Shown: positions 15,407-25,599 of the stretch, in pieces | Layout: each line of letters begins with the position of its first letter | Position numbering within the stretch: position 1 is the first letter of the stretch | DNA from: Haloferula rosea | GTDB taxonomy: Bacteria; Verrucomicrobiota; Verrucomicrobiia; Verrucomicrobiales; Akkermansiaceae | Reading direction: 5' to 3' | DNA length: 64,000 nucleotides | Assembly (NCBI RefSeq): GCF_016595525.1 | Contig: NZ_JAENII010000001.1 | Span: forward strand, 523,603-587,602 | Notes under the pieces: model-generated | Database searches by the model: none | What the model was told of the DNA's origin: nothing | The model's input: only the letters and a program-made list of their open reading frames with translations | Made by a program: the position numbers and the translations under genes

Positions 15407-18400
15407 TCATGGGGCCGGAGCTTCGTTCACCAAGCGTGCGAAGCCGGTTTCCCCACCTCCGAACAAGGCGCGTGGGATGGTAACCTCCACCCTATCCACA
15501 CCTGGTGCGAAGCCGTCTGTGGTCGTCGCGATCGTGACGGGATTTGGGCCTACTGGTTCGCCCGCCTCTGCCTCGGTCCAGCCCGTGAGGTTGGTGCCGT
15601 ATTCGACGAACACATCTTCGCCCGCAGAGTCCTGAGTCTGACGGAAGGTGAATACCAGATCGGTGGCGTCTACCACGACCGTCGGAAGGAGGCTGTTGGA
15701 GTCAGCTCCGTTTGGATCACCGCCAATGACGAACTCGATGCCGTTCTCAACACCATCGCCATCCGAGTCGACGTCACGACCTGCACCTGCGATGCCATTC
15801 GCCGTTTCCCACAGGTCGTAAGGAGTTCCCACGGCTCCGGTGGTCACATCGAGGACGCCGGTTCCGGTGAATCGGGAGTCGTCGATGTTGGCGGCTCCTG
15901 ATCCAGTGGCTCCCCACGTGCCAGCAGCTTGGAGGACACCGTCGAAGAACAACGCGTTGATCGTATCGCTGGCGCCATGAGCCAGGTCGATGACTCCCGT
16001 GGTGTTGATGTTGACGTCCGCACCGTCATCCAGATCCGGGAAGCTGAGGCTCAGGACGCCATCGCTCACCGTGGTGGAGCCTTGGTAGTCGAGGAGGCCG
16101 TTCAGTGTCAGGGTGCCTGTGCCACTCTTTACGAGGGCGAGGTTGCCTTCATTGACTCCGGGCCCACCGATGAACCCTTCAAAGGTCCGACCTCCACCGT
16201 TGTAGTTTACGATGAGGGTCGATTCGCTGGCAGCGCCACCGATGATGCTGCTTCCGATGTTGCCATTGTGGCCACCGATGTCTGCGACGGTTTCGCTGAA
16301 ACCATTGAGCACGAGGGTCGAGGACGTGCCGCCATCGCCGAGAATGAGTCCGGCCGTGTCAGCAATCCTTTCGTCCGCACCGAGGATGAGTGAACCATCA
16401 ATGATCCAAATTCCTTCAGCGGAGGTGCTGGCACCGTTGAGGAGGATGGATCCTGCCCCGGACTTCCAGAAGTTCACCTGGATGCCTCCGCGCTCCACGC
16501 TACCGTTACCAGAAATCACACTATCGATGATGAGATCACCCGTGGCGGTATTTGCGCCAGCCGCAACGATCGAGCGATAGCCGAAGCCGCCGCTGTTGAT
16601 GTTGACATCACTCGGGATCACCGAGCCAGAGGCATCGGGATTGACGTTCAGATGGACGCTGTTGATATCGAAGCCTGAGAGGGTGGCGCTACCGCCTCCG
16701 AACGTCCGGATCGTCGTTGGGGCGGTGGTCAGCTTCAGGCCACCGTTGCGCTGGAAGTTGAGGTTCCTTCCACTACCGAGATAGAGGCCTGACGTCGAGG
16801 CAACGCCACTGCCCTCAATGGTCATCCCGTGGTCGTATGCAGACGTCCTGGAGTAATCCATTTCCAGAATGGCACCAGGTTTGATGGTGTAATCAGAGTT
16901 GCCTGTCTTACCATTCATGCGGAGTGTCCCCTCTTCCACGGTAATGCCGCCTGTCCAGGTTCCTCCGGACGAGACCATCAGGCCTTCGCCGCTTTTGGTG
17001 ATGCTACCATCACCCACCACAGGACTGGTCACATTGACGGTCTCACCAAGCGGGATATTGAAGCCGCCGCCACCGGGAGCAGTTGTGGTGATCCCTCGGT
17101 TGGCGATATCGAAGTCGAATGACCCGATTGTCTTGATGATGCCACCGTTGAAGGAGATTTGGTCAGCAGTTGCAACGCCGGGAATGGGTCCGAAGACATC
17201 GACTCCGTCGACCTCAAGGATGCCACCGTTGATGGCTGTCTTGCCGGTGTAGGTGTTCGTTCCGGTGATGGTTTGTGTCCCTGCTCCGACTTTGGTCAAC
17301 GCAAGGACGCCACCTGCGTTCTCAAGCAACCCAGAGAAGTTTCCATCTGCGTCACCTGCACCGATGGAAAGCACGGCCGTGCCTCCGCCGGGTGAGTTGG
17401 TATTGATGGTTCCGCTACCACTCAGCGCTCCTACCGTTTCACTAGCTGTAGAGAGACGCAGGAAGGCGCCAGAGGAGATGGTTACATTGGAGGTGTCAGG
17501 AATCCTGTCACCGGCACCTGCAACGGTGCCGAGTTGGAGTCCTCCAGGACCCGTCGTGGAGATCGTTAGATCACCCACCCAGAGGGCGGGTGAGGTTTGG
17601 AAGATTGTGCGGCCAGCACCGGTGACGGTCACATCGCCTGTTCCCGTGATGTTGTCGTAGTCCGTCCGGTCGGAGGCGTTCGAGTCAAGAATCACGTCGC
17701 CTTCGAGCGTGATGTTCGAGAATCTGTTGTTGTTTCCACTTCCGGTCACGCTGGCTTGGCTACCCAAGGTCGCGGTGCCGGTTCCCTCACCAGAGATAAC
17801 CACGGGGGTGCCGAAGTTGATCCGGTTGGTGTCGAGATAGAGGGCAACGTCGGAAGCTCCCGTGTTGCTGTCGCCCAAGGTGATGGTTCCCGCTCCCAAT
17901 GCGCCAGCTTGGCGAACAAGAATGCTGCCTTCGCTGATCACCGATCCGCCGGTGTAGGTGTTGGGTGCATCCATCGCCAGTACCGAGCTTCCCGTTTTCA
18001 GCAGGCTGCCCAAACCGGAGATGAAGTTGCCTGCACTTCCGGTGATCGAATAAGTTGCGGAGTCGGTATCCACAACCATGGAGCCCGGTTGAAGCTCGCC
18101 GACCAAGGTAATGGCTGGATTGGCCCCTGAGTCGTCAAAGGTGACAAGGTCTTGGTCGTAGAATGTATTCGCACCGCCGTTCAGCCAGTTGACCGAGGAA
18201 TTTTGATCCCAAGTGCCATCGGTGCCACCTGTCCAGGTGAGATCTTCGTTGGTGATCGTCAGCAGTACCCGGGAGTTTCCTACATCGTCTGAGAAGACGG
18301 CGCCCCGGTAGCCTGCTCCTCCTGGGAAGCTGAGCTGGGTCGTGGGGTCTCCGGTCAATGTTCCGTAGTTGAAGACCGGAACAGTCGGGTTGACTCCGAT

Positions 18401-20557
18401 CAATGCGTCAGTGAGTTCGACTGTGGTGGTTCCGATCAGTTCGACGTTGCCAGCTGCGCTGGGTCCACCGGTCGCCGGGATTTGGAGGGTGGTTCCTGTA
18501 CTTCCTCCTCCCAGTGTGAGATCTCCTCCAATCGTCCCGTCACCGGCAAAGGCTCCAAGGTCGGTTGCTTCAATCGAGCCGCCGAACCCTCCATCCAACT
18601 GGAGGGTGCCGCCGAACACCGAAAGCACACTTGTCGAACTGCCGCTTGCTCCGCTGAGGACTGTGGTTCCCGTTCCATCTTTGAAGAGATCGGCATCGCC
18701 CGTGAGAGTGGCCTCGATGTTCTGGGTTCCATTCGTAAAGAATGTGAATCCGCCGCCGCCAGCTGTGCTGATCAGGTCGATCGTTCCATCTCCCGTGATA
18801 TTTCCGATGATGTCGACGAAGTAGCCGTCCACATCGAATGTGGAGGTTGTGGCGGTCTGGGTCGTCATCCTGCCGGCCCAGTCACTGTCGTCCAATGCCG
18901 TGATCGTCCCACCTCCAAGATCCAGGACCTTGTTTGAGGCTGCCGAGATACCGCTGGCTCCAATTCCCAGATTACCGCCGTTGAGACTGTAGACGGCGGT
19001 GTTGTTGCGGCCGCTGTTGAAGTCGAGGCCGAGAATTAGGTGATCACCTCCGCTTTGAACAAAGGTCACATCGTTCGAATCCCAACCGAATTTCAGCTCG
19101 GCGTCAGGGGAGTTGATCGTGCCACCCGAAAGGTTGAAGGCACTTGTCGCTCCGCCGTTGCCCCAGTGACCCATCACGTAGGAAGAATTTTGATTCGAGT
19201 TGTTGAGCGTTCCTGTGATGTTCAGGGTGCCGCCTGTTTGATTGATCGTCGACTGGGCACCGCTCGAGTCGGCACTGACGAAGCGTGAGGTGCTGATGTT
19301 GGCACCCGTTCCGATGTTCAAAACTGAAGTCCCGTTTCGTACCCTGGTGGTGGTGATGCTCGAAGCGGCGGACCGGACGTCGAGAATGCCACCTTCCGCG
19401 CGCAACTCACCGGTCACATTGATGTCCCCGTTGAGGATCACCGTACCTCCGTTCGTTTTGGAGAGGCTACCCGGACCGACGATGGGTGATTCGACGGTGG
19501 TCGTCGAACCGGTGATGGTGTGGAAACCACTGTTGCCACTGCTGATCGTGATTCCACGGTTCGCTGAGATGGTGAGATCGCCTCCTCCTGCCGAAGTGCC
19601 TCCCTGAAGTTTGGATCCGTTTTTCAGGATGATGGAGTCTGCGGTGGCCACCGCGGGGGTGTCGCCAATCGAGGTTTCGTCAGCGAGGCGGAGGAATCCG
19701 CCCCCGACGATCACACTACCGGTGAAACCACTGTTTGCAGTGGACTCAATGTTCAGCACGCCGCCATCGGTCTTGGTCAGATCGCCGGCGCCAGAGAGTG
19801 AGCCAGTGAGGGTGGAGTCAACGCTGCCATAGACGCGGTAGTAGCCGGTCGTTGCGACTTCAAGATCACGGGTCAGCGTGAGTGCCCGATTCGGGTCAAG
19901 CAGGCCGCCGCCATCGAGTACGATCTTGTTGGCCGCATTGCCGAATGAGTCGTCATTTGTCCACGCCACAAGGCCGGCAGTGATGGTGAGGTCGCCGGAG
20001 AAAGTGTTCGTGCCAGCCAGGTCGATCTCGGAGTTGGAACCGCCACCTGAATCGGCGAGTGAACCGTGCGACGCGATGGTCAGGCCTCCCGTTCCGATCA
20101 GCGCGGAAGAGATTACCACGTTCCGGTTACTCGCTGCACCCAGTGCGGAGCTGTCAATGGTATCTGCACCTATGTCGATGGTGCCGCCCGCGAGGGTGAC
20201 GGTGTTGCCCGCTTCCTCGATGGTGATTCCGGCGGGATCGACGGCGGTTGTTACTGTGGCGGTGAAGTTGGTGCCGTCTGTCCCTGCCGAGAAAACAGCA
20301 GTCTCCGAGTCGGTCCAACCTGTAGTGGCGATGTCACCCGCGGCGGCGGTTGACCAGTTTGTACCCGTGTCCCAGTCGGCCGAAGCATTTCCTGATCCTG
20401 GTGTAAGATCGTTGGTGTCCCAATAGAGGGGGGCCGCCGAGGCGGTATTGACCACAGCTACAGCTGCGAGGGCACAGGCCGCTGGGCAGTAGCTAAAGCT
20501 GGTATGAAGTGCGGAGCGCAAGAGGCAACTGCGCTGGAAGTTTTGGTCTCTTTTCAT
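15407..20557 (-). CDS. Giant secreted protein with autotransporter-associated beta-strand repeats (paralog 2)
   Basis: A 1,716-residue paralog of the protein at 5557-11010. The N-terminus carries the same leader (LLRSALHTSFSYCPAAC, then a hydrophobic core ending NTASAA), and the first mature domain (LYWDTNDLTPGSGNASADW) resembles a segment deeper in paralog 1. Repeats include DLTKTDGGVLNIEST, LTKVGAGTQTITGTNTYTG and LVKSGTGTLTLNG, predicting a beta-helix. The last 137 residues are about 85% identical by eye to the C-terminus of paralog 1 (DVDSDGDGVENGIEF, FRQTQDSAGEDV, RVEVTIPRALF), whereas the repeat regions have diverged. This suggests duplication with conservation of a sorting or anchoring module. 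No autotransporter barrel is present. Probably a surface or matrix protein. Confidence 0.85.
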   Translation of the reverse strand: MKRDQNFQRSCLLRSALHTSFSYCPAACALAAVAVVNTASAAPLYWDTNDLTPGSGNASADWDTGTNWSTAAAGDIATTGWTDSETAVFSAGTDGTNFTATVTTAVDPAGITIEEAGNTVTLAGGTIDIGADTIDSSALGAASNRNVVISSALIGTGGLTIASHGSLADSGGGSNSEIDLAGTNTFSGDLTITAGLVAWTNDDSFGNAANKIVLDGGGLLDPNRALTLTRDLEVATTGYYRVYGSVDSTLTGSLSGAGDLTKTDGGVLNIESTANSGFTGSVIVGGGFLRLADETSIGDTPAVATADSIILKNGSKLQGGTSAGGGDLTISANRGITISSGNSGFHTITGSTTTVESPIVGPGSLSKTNGGTVILNGDINVTGELRAEGGILDVRSAASSITTTRVRNGTSVLNIGTGANISTSRFVSADSSGAQSTINQTGGTLNITGTLNNSNQNSSYVMGHWGNGGATSAFNLSGGTINSPDAELKFGWDSNDVTFVQSGGDHLILGLDFNSGRNNTAVYSLNGGNLGIGASGISAASNKVLDLGGGTITALDDSDWAGRMTTQTATTSTFDVDGYFVDIIGNITGDGTIDLISTAGGGGFTFFTNGTQNIEATLTGDADLFKDGTGTTVLSGASGSSTSVLSVFGGTLQLDGGFGGSIEATDLGAFAGDGTIGGDLTLGGGSTGTTLQIPATGGPSAAGNVELIGTTTVELTDALIGVNPTVPVFNYGTLTGDPTTQLSFPGGAGYRGAVFSDDVGNSRVLLTITNEDLTWTGGTDGTWDQNSSVNWLNGGANTFYDQDLVTFDDSGANPAITLVGELQPGSMVVDTDSATYSITGSAGNFISGLGSLLKTGSSVLAMDAPNTYTGGSVISEGSILVRQAGALGAGTITLGDSNTGASDVALYLDTNRINFGTPVVISGEGTGTATLGSQASVTGSGNNNRFSNITLEGDVILDSNASDRTDYDNITGTGDVTVTGAGRTIFQTSPALWVGDLTISTTGPGGLQLGTVAGAGDRIPDTSNVTISSGAFLRLSTASETVGALSGSGTINTNSPGGGTAVLSIGAGDADGNFSGLLENAGGVLALTKVGAGTQTITGTNTYTGKTAINGGILEVDGVDVFGPIPGVATADQISFNGGIIKTIGSFDFDIANRGITTTAPGGGGFNIPLGETVNVTSPVVGDGSITKSGEGLMVSSGGTWTGGITVEEGTLRMNGKTGNSDYTIKPGAILEMDYSRTSAYDHGMTIEGSGVASTSGLYLGSGRNLNFQRNGGLKLTTAPTTIRTFGGGSATLSGFDINSVHLNVNPDASGSVIPSDVNINSGGFGYRSIVAAGANTATGDLIIDSVISGNGSVERGGIQVNFWKSGAGSILLNGASTSAEGIWIIDGSLILGADERIADTAGLILGDGGTSSTLVLNGFSETVADIGGHNGNIGSSIIGGAASESTLIVNYNGGGRTFEGFIGGPGVNEGNLALVKSGTGTLTLNGLLDYQGSTTVSDGVLSLSFPDLDDGADVNINTTGVIDLAHGASDTINALFFDGVLQAAGTWGATGSGAANIDDSRFTGTGVLDVTTGAVGTPYDLWETANGIAGAGRDVDSDGDGVENGIEFVIGGDPNGADSNSLLPTVVVDATDLVFTFRQTQDSAGEDVFVEYGTNLTGWTEAEAGEPVGPNPVTIATTTDGFAPGVDRVEVTIPRALFGGGETGFARLVNEAPAP

Positions 20558-20817
20558 GCAGATTAACGATGTTGAGGTTGGGCGAAGAGGGTTCTGGATG
20601 ATGTCTTTCAGATTGGGGAGATGTCGACAATAAAGGATTCAAGCTTACAAAAAGAGCATATGTGACATAATGGATGTCGCCAGCATGCAAAAACGCCTCC
20701 AATCGGCCTATGCATCCCCAATGGAGACACCGTTGACCACATTCTAGGTCCAGCAAGGGCTTTGATCTGGCGGGGCGTAAGCAGCCCGTGATCGTCGAAC
20801 GCTGGGGTTCCTACGAG

Positions 20818-21318
20818 TCACTCTTCCTTTTTGGCGTCCTCGCGTCGGAAGGACTGGACGATGGCGAGGCAGGCGTCCTTGGTCTTCTCGTCGAGTGGCA
20901 GGGCGATGGTGGCTTGGAAGCGGACGAGGTCCTTGCGGCCATCGATGAAGACGGCGACGATGCCGAGTTGGCCCTCTTCGGGAATGAGAGTCACGAAGCG
21001 GGCATCACAACCGTCGAGCTTCCCGGGTGAGGCGGTGCCTTCGCCCTTGAAGCCGATGGCCTTGGCCATGGCTTGGGCAGAACTCTTGGCAATGGCATCG
21101 AGGTCGGGGGATCGGCCTTCCGGGATGGCGTCGGTATTGATCGAAATGATCGTGCCTTTGTCCGGGCTTTCGCGAGCGAAGTCAGCCTTGGGGGTGGGGG
21201 ACTTGGCCTTGACCCACTTGGCGGGGAACTCGAAGGAGTAACGTCCGTCAGCGCATTTGACCCGCTCATCGGCATGGCAGGACATGATCAGGGCGAGCGA
21301 GATGAACAGCGCTTTCAT
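20818..21318 (-). CDS. Small secreted protein, possible PsbP/DcrB-like fold
   Basis: A 166-residue protein with a signal peptide (MKALFISLALIMSCHA). The mature part opens with DGRYSFEFPAKWVKAK, the 'amphipathic strand then Pro-x-x-W' opening typical of PsbP/DcrB-like (DUF1795) secreted domains. It continues with a helix (DLDAIAKSSAQAMAKAI), a central strand pair and a closing helix (TKDACLAIVQSF). Such proteins have varied, mostly unknown periplasmic roles. The family assignment is tentative. It is monocistronic, between paralog 2 and the nitronate monooxygenase-like gene. Confidence 0.6.
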   Translation of the reverse strand: MKALFISLALIMSCHADERVKCADGRYSFEFPAKWVKAKSPTPKADFARESPDKGTIISINTDAIPEGRSPDLDAIAKSSAQAMAKAIGFKGEGTASPGKLDGCDARFVTLIPEEGQLGIVAVFIDGRKDLVRFQATIALPLDEKTKDACLAIVQSFRREDAKKEE

Positions 21319-21466
21319 GCCTCCATCAGATAGGCTGGAGGGGTGGGAAGGTCGAGTATAACCGGATGAGCAGGGTGCCGGGTCGGCTCAAGACGGCTTG
21401 ATGAGTCTCAAACCGAAAGCAGAGAGCGAGTTCGGTCGGTTCGGTGGCTTCGGGTAGGAGGCGGAT

Positions 21467-22939
21467 TCAAGCATGGCACGGAGAGCAGGAGGCTGAGGTG
21501 ACGGACCCGTCCAACAGGTGGTCGACCAGGGCCTTTGCGGTGTAGCTGTCGCCCTGGTCCGGGAGCAGGTCGCGGATGCTTTCGAGGTCGTCGCCGAGGG
21601 TGATCAGTGCGGGTTCGGTGGGTTGACCGGAGCGCTCCTGACCGAGCCCGATGGTGGCCCCCAGCGAGTTGCACAGGCATTTCGCACCGATGGAGCGCTG
21701 GCGGTCTCCGCCTTTGGCGACGTAGGAATCCACTGGCTCACCCGAGCAGCGAAAGCCGATGCTTCCATCAGGCTTCGCGAAGGGTTCGCGGAGCACTCCG
21801 ATGTCACAAACGCGTTCCCGGGATTGGTAGATCGGGTCTTCCGAAAGGGTTTCCGGTACGGAGGCGACCTTGAAGGGGAAGCCGGTGGGGGAGGCGGACG
21901 GGTCGGTGAAGATCTCCAGCTCGTCGGTACGGATGGCATCGATGATTTTCGACTTGAGCGATGGAGTGAATCCGGATTCCGCGCTCAGGGCGAAGGCGGT
22001 GCCGACTTGGATTCCGGCAGCTCCGAGTGCCTGGGCTTCGCGAAGTTTGCCGGCCCGACCGAAGCCGCCAGCGAGCCAGAATGGCAGGCCGATCTTGCGG
22101 AATGCGGAGGTGTCGATGGCATCGCGCGGGCCATAGATCGGTTCGCCGGATTCCGAGAGCGAGATGCCACCTCGAGGAGGAGCGTTGTGACCTCCGGCTT
22201 CTGGGAATTCGACGACGAATCCATCGACCACGCCGGATGCCTTTCGGTGCAGGGTTTTGGCGAGCACGGCGGAGGAGACCACGGCGAGGAAGGCCGGACG
22301 CTTAAGGGTGGGATCCGTGATTCCGCAGACATCGAGTGGGTCGAATGACAGGGTGACGGGTTCGGTCGCGCCAGTGACGTCGATCCGCATTTCCGCGGGC
22401 TGGTTGGCGGAGAGGAGGTCGAGCAGACCGGGGATCTGGCGAGGAATGCCGGCACCCATGAGGACGTAGTCGACCTTGGCGAGGATGGCTCCGTAGAGGA
22501 GTGGCAAGGTCGGGATCTGGCTCTTCTCCAGCAGGTTGATGCCGACGCTTCCGGGATGTCCCTCCTTCGCCAGCCAAACCGTGACGAAGCTGGCGAGGAC
22601 GGAGTATTCCAGTGAAGCTCTGGAAGGGGGCAGGGCGGACATGGGCACGGGCCGGAAGGGGGCGCCCTCCGGCTTGCCGCCGTCGATGAAGTAACGTTTC
22701 AGGAAGCGCTCGGTGAGGGCCGGATTGGGAAAGGCTGCGAGGGCACGTCGGACGTGTCCGCCCGGGTCTCCAAGCTGAAGGGTTCGGGCGACGACGACAT
22801 CGATCATGGTGCCGGACACCACGCCCAGTTGCCCGATGGACGAGACGGCTTTGGCGAGTTGCCAGCTTGAGACGCCGACGCCCATCCCTCCCTGGATGAT
22901 TTCTGGTAGTGAGGTGGCCGGTGGTAGGTGTGAGCTCAT
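21467..22939 (-). CDS. Nitronate monooxygenase/2-nitropropane dioxygenase-like flavoprotein
   Basis: A 490-residue TIM-barrel flavoprotein of the NPD family. Classic members oxidise nitronates with FMN and O2, releasing nitrite and a carbonyl. The related FabK and PfaD proteins are enoyl reductases. Landmarks are IIQGGMGVGVSSWQLAKAV at the N-terminus, the central VEFPEAGGHNAPPRGG (FMN and active-site His loop) and LPFWLAGGFGRAGK with GAAGIQVGTAF at the phosphate site. It is longer than typical bacterial NMO (about 320-360 residues) and carries a C-terminal extension with Cys residues (IGAKCLCNSLGA, SASCSPCHA). A long subclass annotated as nitronate monooxygenase in other bacteria has this layout. 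It may form one group with nnrS and the radical SAM genes upstream, although a 191-bp gap separates them. Confidence 0.75.
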   Translation of the reverse strand: MSSHLPPATSLPEIIQGGMGVGVSSWQLAKAVSSIGQLGVVSGTMIDVVVARTLQLGDPGGHVRRALAAFPNPALTERFLKRYFIDGGKPEGAPFRPVPMSALPPSRASLEYSVLASFVTVWLAKEGHPGSVGINLLEKSQIPTLPLLYGAILAKVDYVLMGAGIPRQIPGLLDLLSANQPAEMRIDVTGATEPVTLSFDPLDVCGITDPTLKRPAFLAVVSSAVLAKTLHRKASGVVDGFVVEFPEAGGHNAPPRGGISLSESGEPIYGPRDAIDTSAFRKIGLPFWLAGGFGRAGKLREAQALGAAGIQVGTAFALSAESGFTPSLKSKIIDAIRTDELEIFTDPSASPTGFPFKVASVPETLSEDPIYQSRERVCDIGVLREPFAKPDGSIGFRCSGEPVDSYVAKGGDRQRSIGAKCLCNSLGATIGLGQERSGQPTEPALITLGDDLESIRDLLPDQGDSYTAKALVDHLLDGSVTSASCSPCHA

Positions 22940-23130
22940 GATGTTTTCAGATGGTCGTGGGGTAGGAGAAGACAGTCGGTGCCTCTGAGGCGGCGGGATG
23001 AAATGAAGATTCTAGAAGAGGCTTGAGATCTCGCAGGAGAAAGGGGGGCGTTCTGCAGGCTCTTGTAGATGGATGCCCCGTTTCATCGACGAGTTGATGA
23101 AGGGTCGGTTGGCACCGGAACCTGGTTGGT

Positions 23131-24363
23131 TCATGAGGTCTGCCGTCTGAGGGCGGCGCGGCGACGGCGCGGGCACTGGCTCTTGATCTCGCCTTCCTTG
23201 TAGACCGGGAGGCGAGCCTCACGGCGGAGCTTCCATGCCCAGAATGCGAGAATGACGACCCACAGCAGGGCGGCATAGATGAAGTGGGTGACCCTGACCT
23301 TCGGCACGAAGTCCGAGGTCAGGCGGGTGGCGGCCGTGAAGAGGATCAGAACCCAAACTCCGTGAAACCACTTCAGGGGAGAGGAGAGTCGGTCGTGGCG
23401 GCTGTTGTGCCCGAGCGTGACGCGGGTGGCGACGGCGAGCATCAGCAGGCCAAGGCTGCCGATGAACATGAGGTGCAGCGAGCCGATGCGTAGTGGCGGG
23501 AAGATCATGGCAAGAATCCAACCCCCGAGTGCCGAGGGCAGGACCCAGCGCAGGGCCAGACCGAGGCCGTTGACTTTCCCCCACGAGACGAGTCCGGGGA
23601 CCGAACGGGTGAGGTGGACGGCGACCACGACGCAGCGGAGCGCCATGCCGGTGCGGCCGCCGACCCAGGCTTCCAGCGCGAAGCTGGCGAGGAAGAGCAC
23701 GCCGGCGATGGTGGACTCGATGAAGGGGCGCATCCACCCGACCGGCATGTTCAGGCTGTCGTCGAAGGCGTGCAGTGACTTGCGTCCGAAGAAGCGCGGC
23801 AGGAGGTAGGGGGCCACTCCGAGGATGGGCAGCCAAAGGAAGCCTTGGAAATAGAGCAACCTCCAGAAGGTCCGCCACGGCATCGAATAGCTCAGGTAGC
23901 CTTCCATGCTCAGGGCGAAGCCGGAAAGCATGGCTCCGGTCAGCCCGAGCACGGCCAGCGGCAGTCCGGGTGGTGGCATGTCCTTGCGACCGACGAAAAC
24001 CCGGAAGAGCAGGCTTTTGAGAATGCCGAGAAGCCAGAAGCCGGTCATCAGGTCGGCCATGGCGATGCGGTTGAATGCCAGGCTGGTCATGACGACCAGT
24101 GCCATGACGACATGGAGGATGATTTCAAACCGGCACCAAGGATCCGAGCCCAGCAGTCGGGGGCCGGCGGTGCCGAGGAATCCGGCGACGAAGCAACCGC
24201 CGAAGCCGATGACCATCCACCGGGCATGGGCTTCGAGCGGGTAGATGGTGGTCCATTCGGCGAAGTACGCCGGCCATAGGAGGACGCCGACCGCCGATGC
24301 CAGGATGCCCAGCGGAAAGAACACGCGGAACGGTTCTTCAGCGATCTGGTTGAGACGGTTCAT
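23131..24363 (-). CDS. nnrS: NnrS-family membrane protein
   Basis: A 410-residue polytopic membrane protein with about 12 hydrophobic segments. NnrS proteins contain heme and copper and protect against nitric-oxide stress. They are usually linked to denitrification or NO regulons. The family opening is clear: PFRVFFPLGILASAVGVLLW, then HARWMVIGFGGCFVAGFLGTAGPRL. Conserved His residues recur in and near helices (LHVVMALVV, SLHLMFIGS, TLGHNSRHDRL, RVTHFIYAA). The C-terminus is short, basic and cytosolic. It starts 24 bp after the NirJ-like gene and is therefore in its operon. Confidence 0.85.
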   Translation of the reverse strand: MNRLNQIAEEPFRVFFPLGILASAVGVLLWPAYFAEWTTIYPLEAHARWMVIGFGGCFVAGFLGTAGPRLLGSDPWCRFEIILHVVMALVVMTSLAFNRIAMADLMTGFWLLGILKSLLFRVFVGRKDMPPPGLPLAVLGLTGAMLSGFALSMEGYLSYSMPWRTFWRLLYFQGFLWLPILGVAPYLLPRFFGRKSLHAFDDSLNMPVGWMRPFIESTIAGVLFLASFALEAWVGGRTGMALRCVVVAVHLTRSVPGLVSWGKVNGLGLALRWVLPSALGGWILAMIFPPLRIGSLHLMFIGSLGLLMLAVATRVTLGHNSRHDRLSSPLKWFHGVWVLILFTAATRLTSDFVPKVRVTHFIYAALLWVVILAFWAWKLRREARLPVYKEGEIKSQCPRRRRAALRRQTS

Positions 24364-24387
24364 GGCATGGGGCAGGCGATCCGGACC

Positions 24388-25599
24388 TCAGCATACGGCA
24401 TGCGCCCCGATCTCCTCCGTGGTCAGGTAGCAGGCCGGGTCGCTGCCCCAGAGGTGACCATTGGCGAAGGCGGCGCGGGTGCGGAACCCACCGCCGCAGG
24501 TGGCGAACCACTGGCATCCGCCGCATGGCCCCTGCATTTTCTCCTGACGTTCCGAAGCGCTCAGGGCACCGACGGAGCGGATTTCGGAGAGGATCTTCGC
24601 GGACATGGGATTGCCTTCCTCCCAGATGGTGGAGAAGGGGATCTGCTTGACGTTGCCGAGCTGGACATCCTGCCAGAACTGGTCGGGATGCACGTTGCCC
24701 TGGGTATCGATGTTCGAGACGGCGCGACCGGAACTGTTCGCTCCGCCACCATTCCAGTTCAGGAGCTGGCGTGCCTGCTCGAGATTCGGGTGGTTTTCCC
24801 GCTCCATCCGCGTCAGCAGGTAGGCTCCGTCCGCTGGTTGGGTGACGGTCAGGACCTCGCGGTTGATGCCGCGGTCGTGCCAGTGTTCGACCCGCTTGAT
24901 CAGGGTGTCGATGGCGTGGCGGGACTCGGCGGGATCGAGCACCTGGAGTTCGCTGCCACGGCCGGCGGGGACGAGGTGATAGAAGCAGGTCCGTTTGATT
25001 TCCTTTTCTTCGATGAAGTCGAGGATGCGATCGAGGTTGGCGACATTGTGCCGGGTCAGGGTCATGCGCAGGCCGGTCTTCTGGTCGACCTCGTGACAGT
25101 GCTTGAATCCACGCACGGCGGAATCGAAGGCACCCTGCTTGCCGCGGAATTCATCGTGGATGGCGCCGATGCCATCGAGGGAGATTCCGACGTAGGCCAC
25201 GTTGGCTTCCTTAAGGCGAGCGGCCTTCTCCGGCGTGATGAGCGTGCCATTGGTGGAGATGGTCAGTTTCAGGCCTTTGGAGGAAGCCAGGTCGACGAGG
25301 TCGAAGAAACGGGGGTGGATCATCGGTTCACCCCCGGAGAGCAGCAGCGAAGGCACCTGGTATTCGGCCAGATCCTGGACCACGGCTTGCATCTGCTCCC
25401 AGTTGAGTTCTCCGGGGTACTGCTGGGCCATCGAGTCCGAGTAGCAGTGGACACAGCGAAGGTTGCAGGTCCGGGTGATGTTCCAGACGACGATGGGCTT
25501 GCGCACGCGTGAGTTGGAAGCGGCTGCCTTGCCGTGGCCGTAGCGCAGGTCGTCGGCAGGTTGGGCTTCTCCGGTCCAGAGTCGGGTCAGATTGATCAT
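24388..25599 (-). CDS. Radical SAM/SPASM protein, NirJ/AhbC-like
   Basis: A 403-residue radical SAM enzyme. The 4Fe-4S site CNLRCVHC (Cys45, 49, 52) follows the strand IVVWNITRT, then LSGGEP binds SAM. A SPASM-type C-terminus (CGGCQWFATCGGGFRTR and later DPACYL) holds auxiliary Fe-S ligands. This pattern matches NirJ (heme d1 synthesis) and AhbC (12,18-didecarboxysiroheme deacetylase), which remove tetrapyrrole side chains. The Met at 25599 is chosen because it forms an ATGA overlap with the upstream radical SAM gene and matches the family length. The frame stays open to 25719. nnrS lies 24 bp downstream. No nirS or other heme d1 gene is in view, so the substrate is inferred. Confidence 0.8.
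   Translation of the reverse strand: MINLTRLWTGEAQPADDLRYGHGKAAASNSRVRKPIVVWNITRTCNLRCVHCYSDSMAQQYPGELNWEQMQAVVQDLAEYQVPSLLLSGGEPMIHPRFFDLVDLASSKGLKLTISTNGTLITPEKAARLKEANVAYVGISLDGIGAIHDEFRGKQGAFDSAVRGFKHCHEVDQKTGLRMTLTRHNVANLDRILDFIEEKEIKRTCFYHLVPAGRGSELQVLDPAESRHAIDTLIKRVEHWHDRGINREVLTVTQPADGAYLLTRMERENHPNLEQARQLLNWNGGGANSSGRAVSNIDTQGNVHPDQFWQDVQLGNVKQIPFSTIWEEGNPMSAKILSEIRSVGALSASERQEKMQGPCGGCQWFATCGGGFRTRAAFANGHLWGSDPACYLTTEEIGAHAVC

Noticed and set aside
5557..20557. Classical type V autotransporter
   Set aside because: Autotransporter-associated beta-strand repeats are present, but neither giant protein has a C-terminal barrel or an aromatic terminal residue. Both end in a different beta module.
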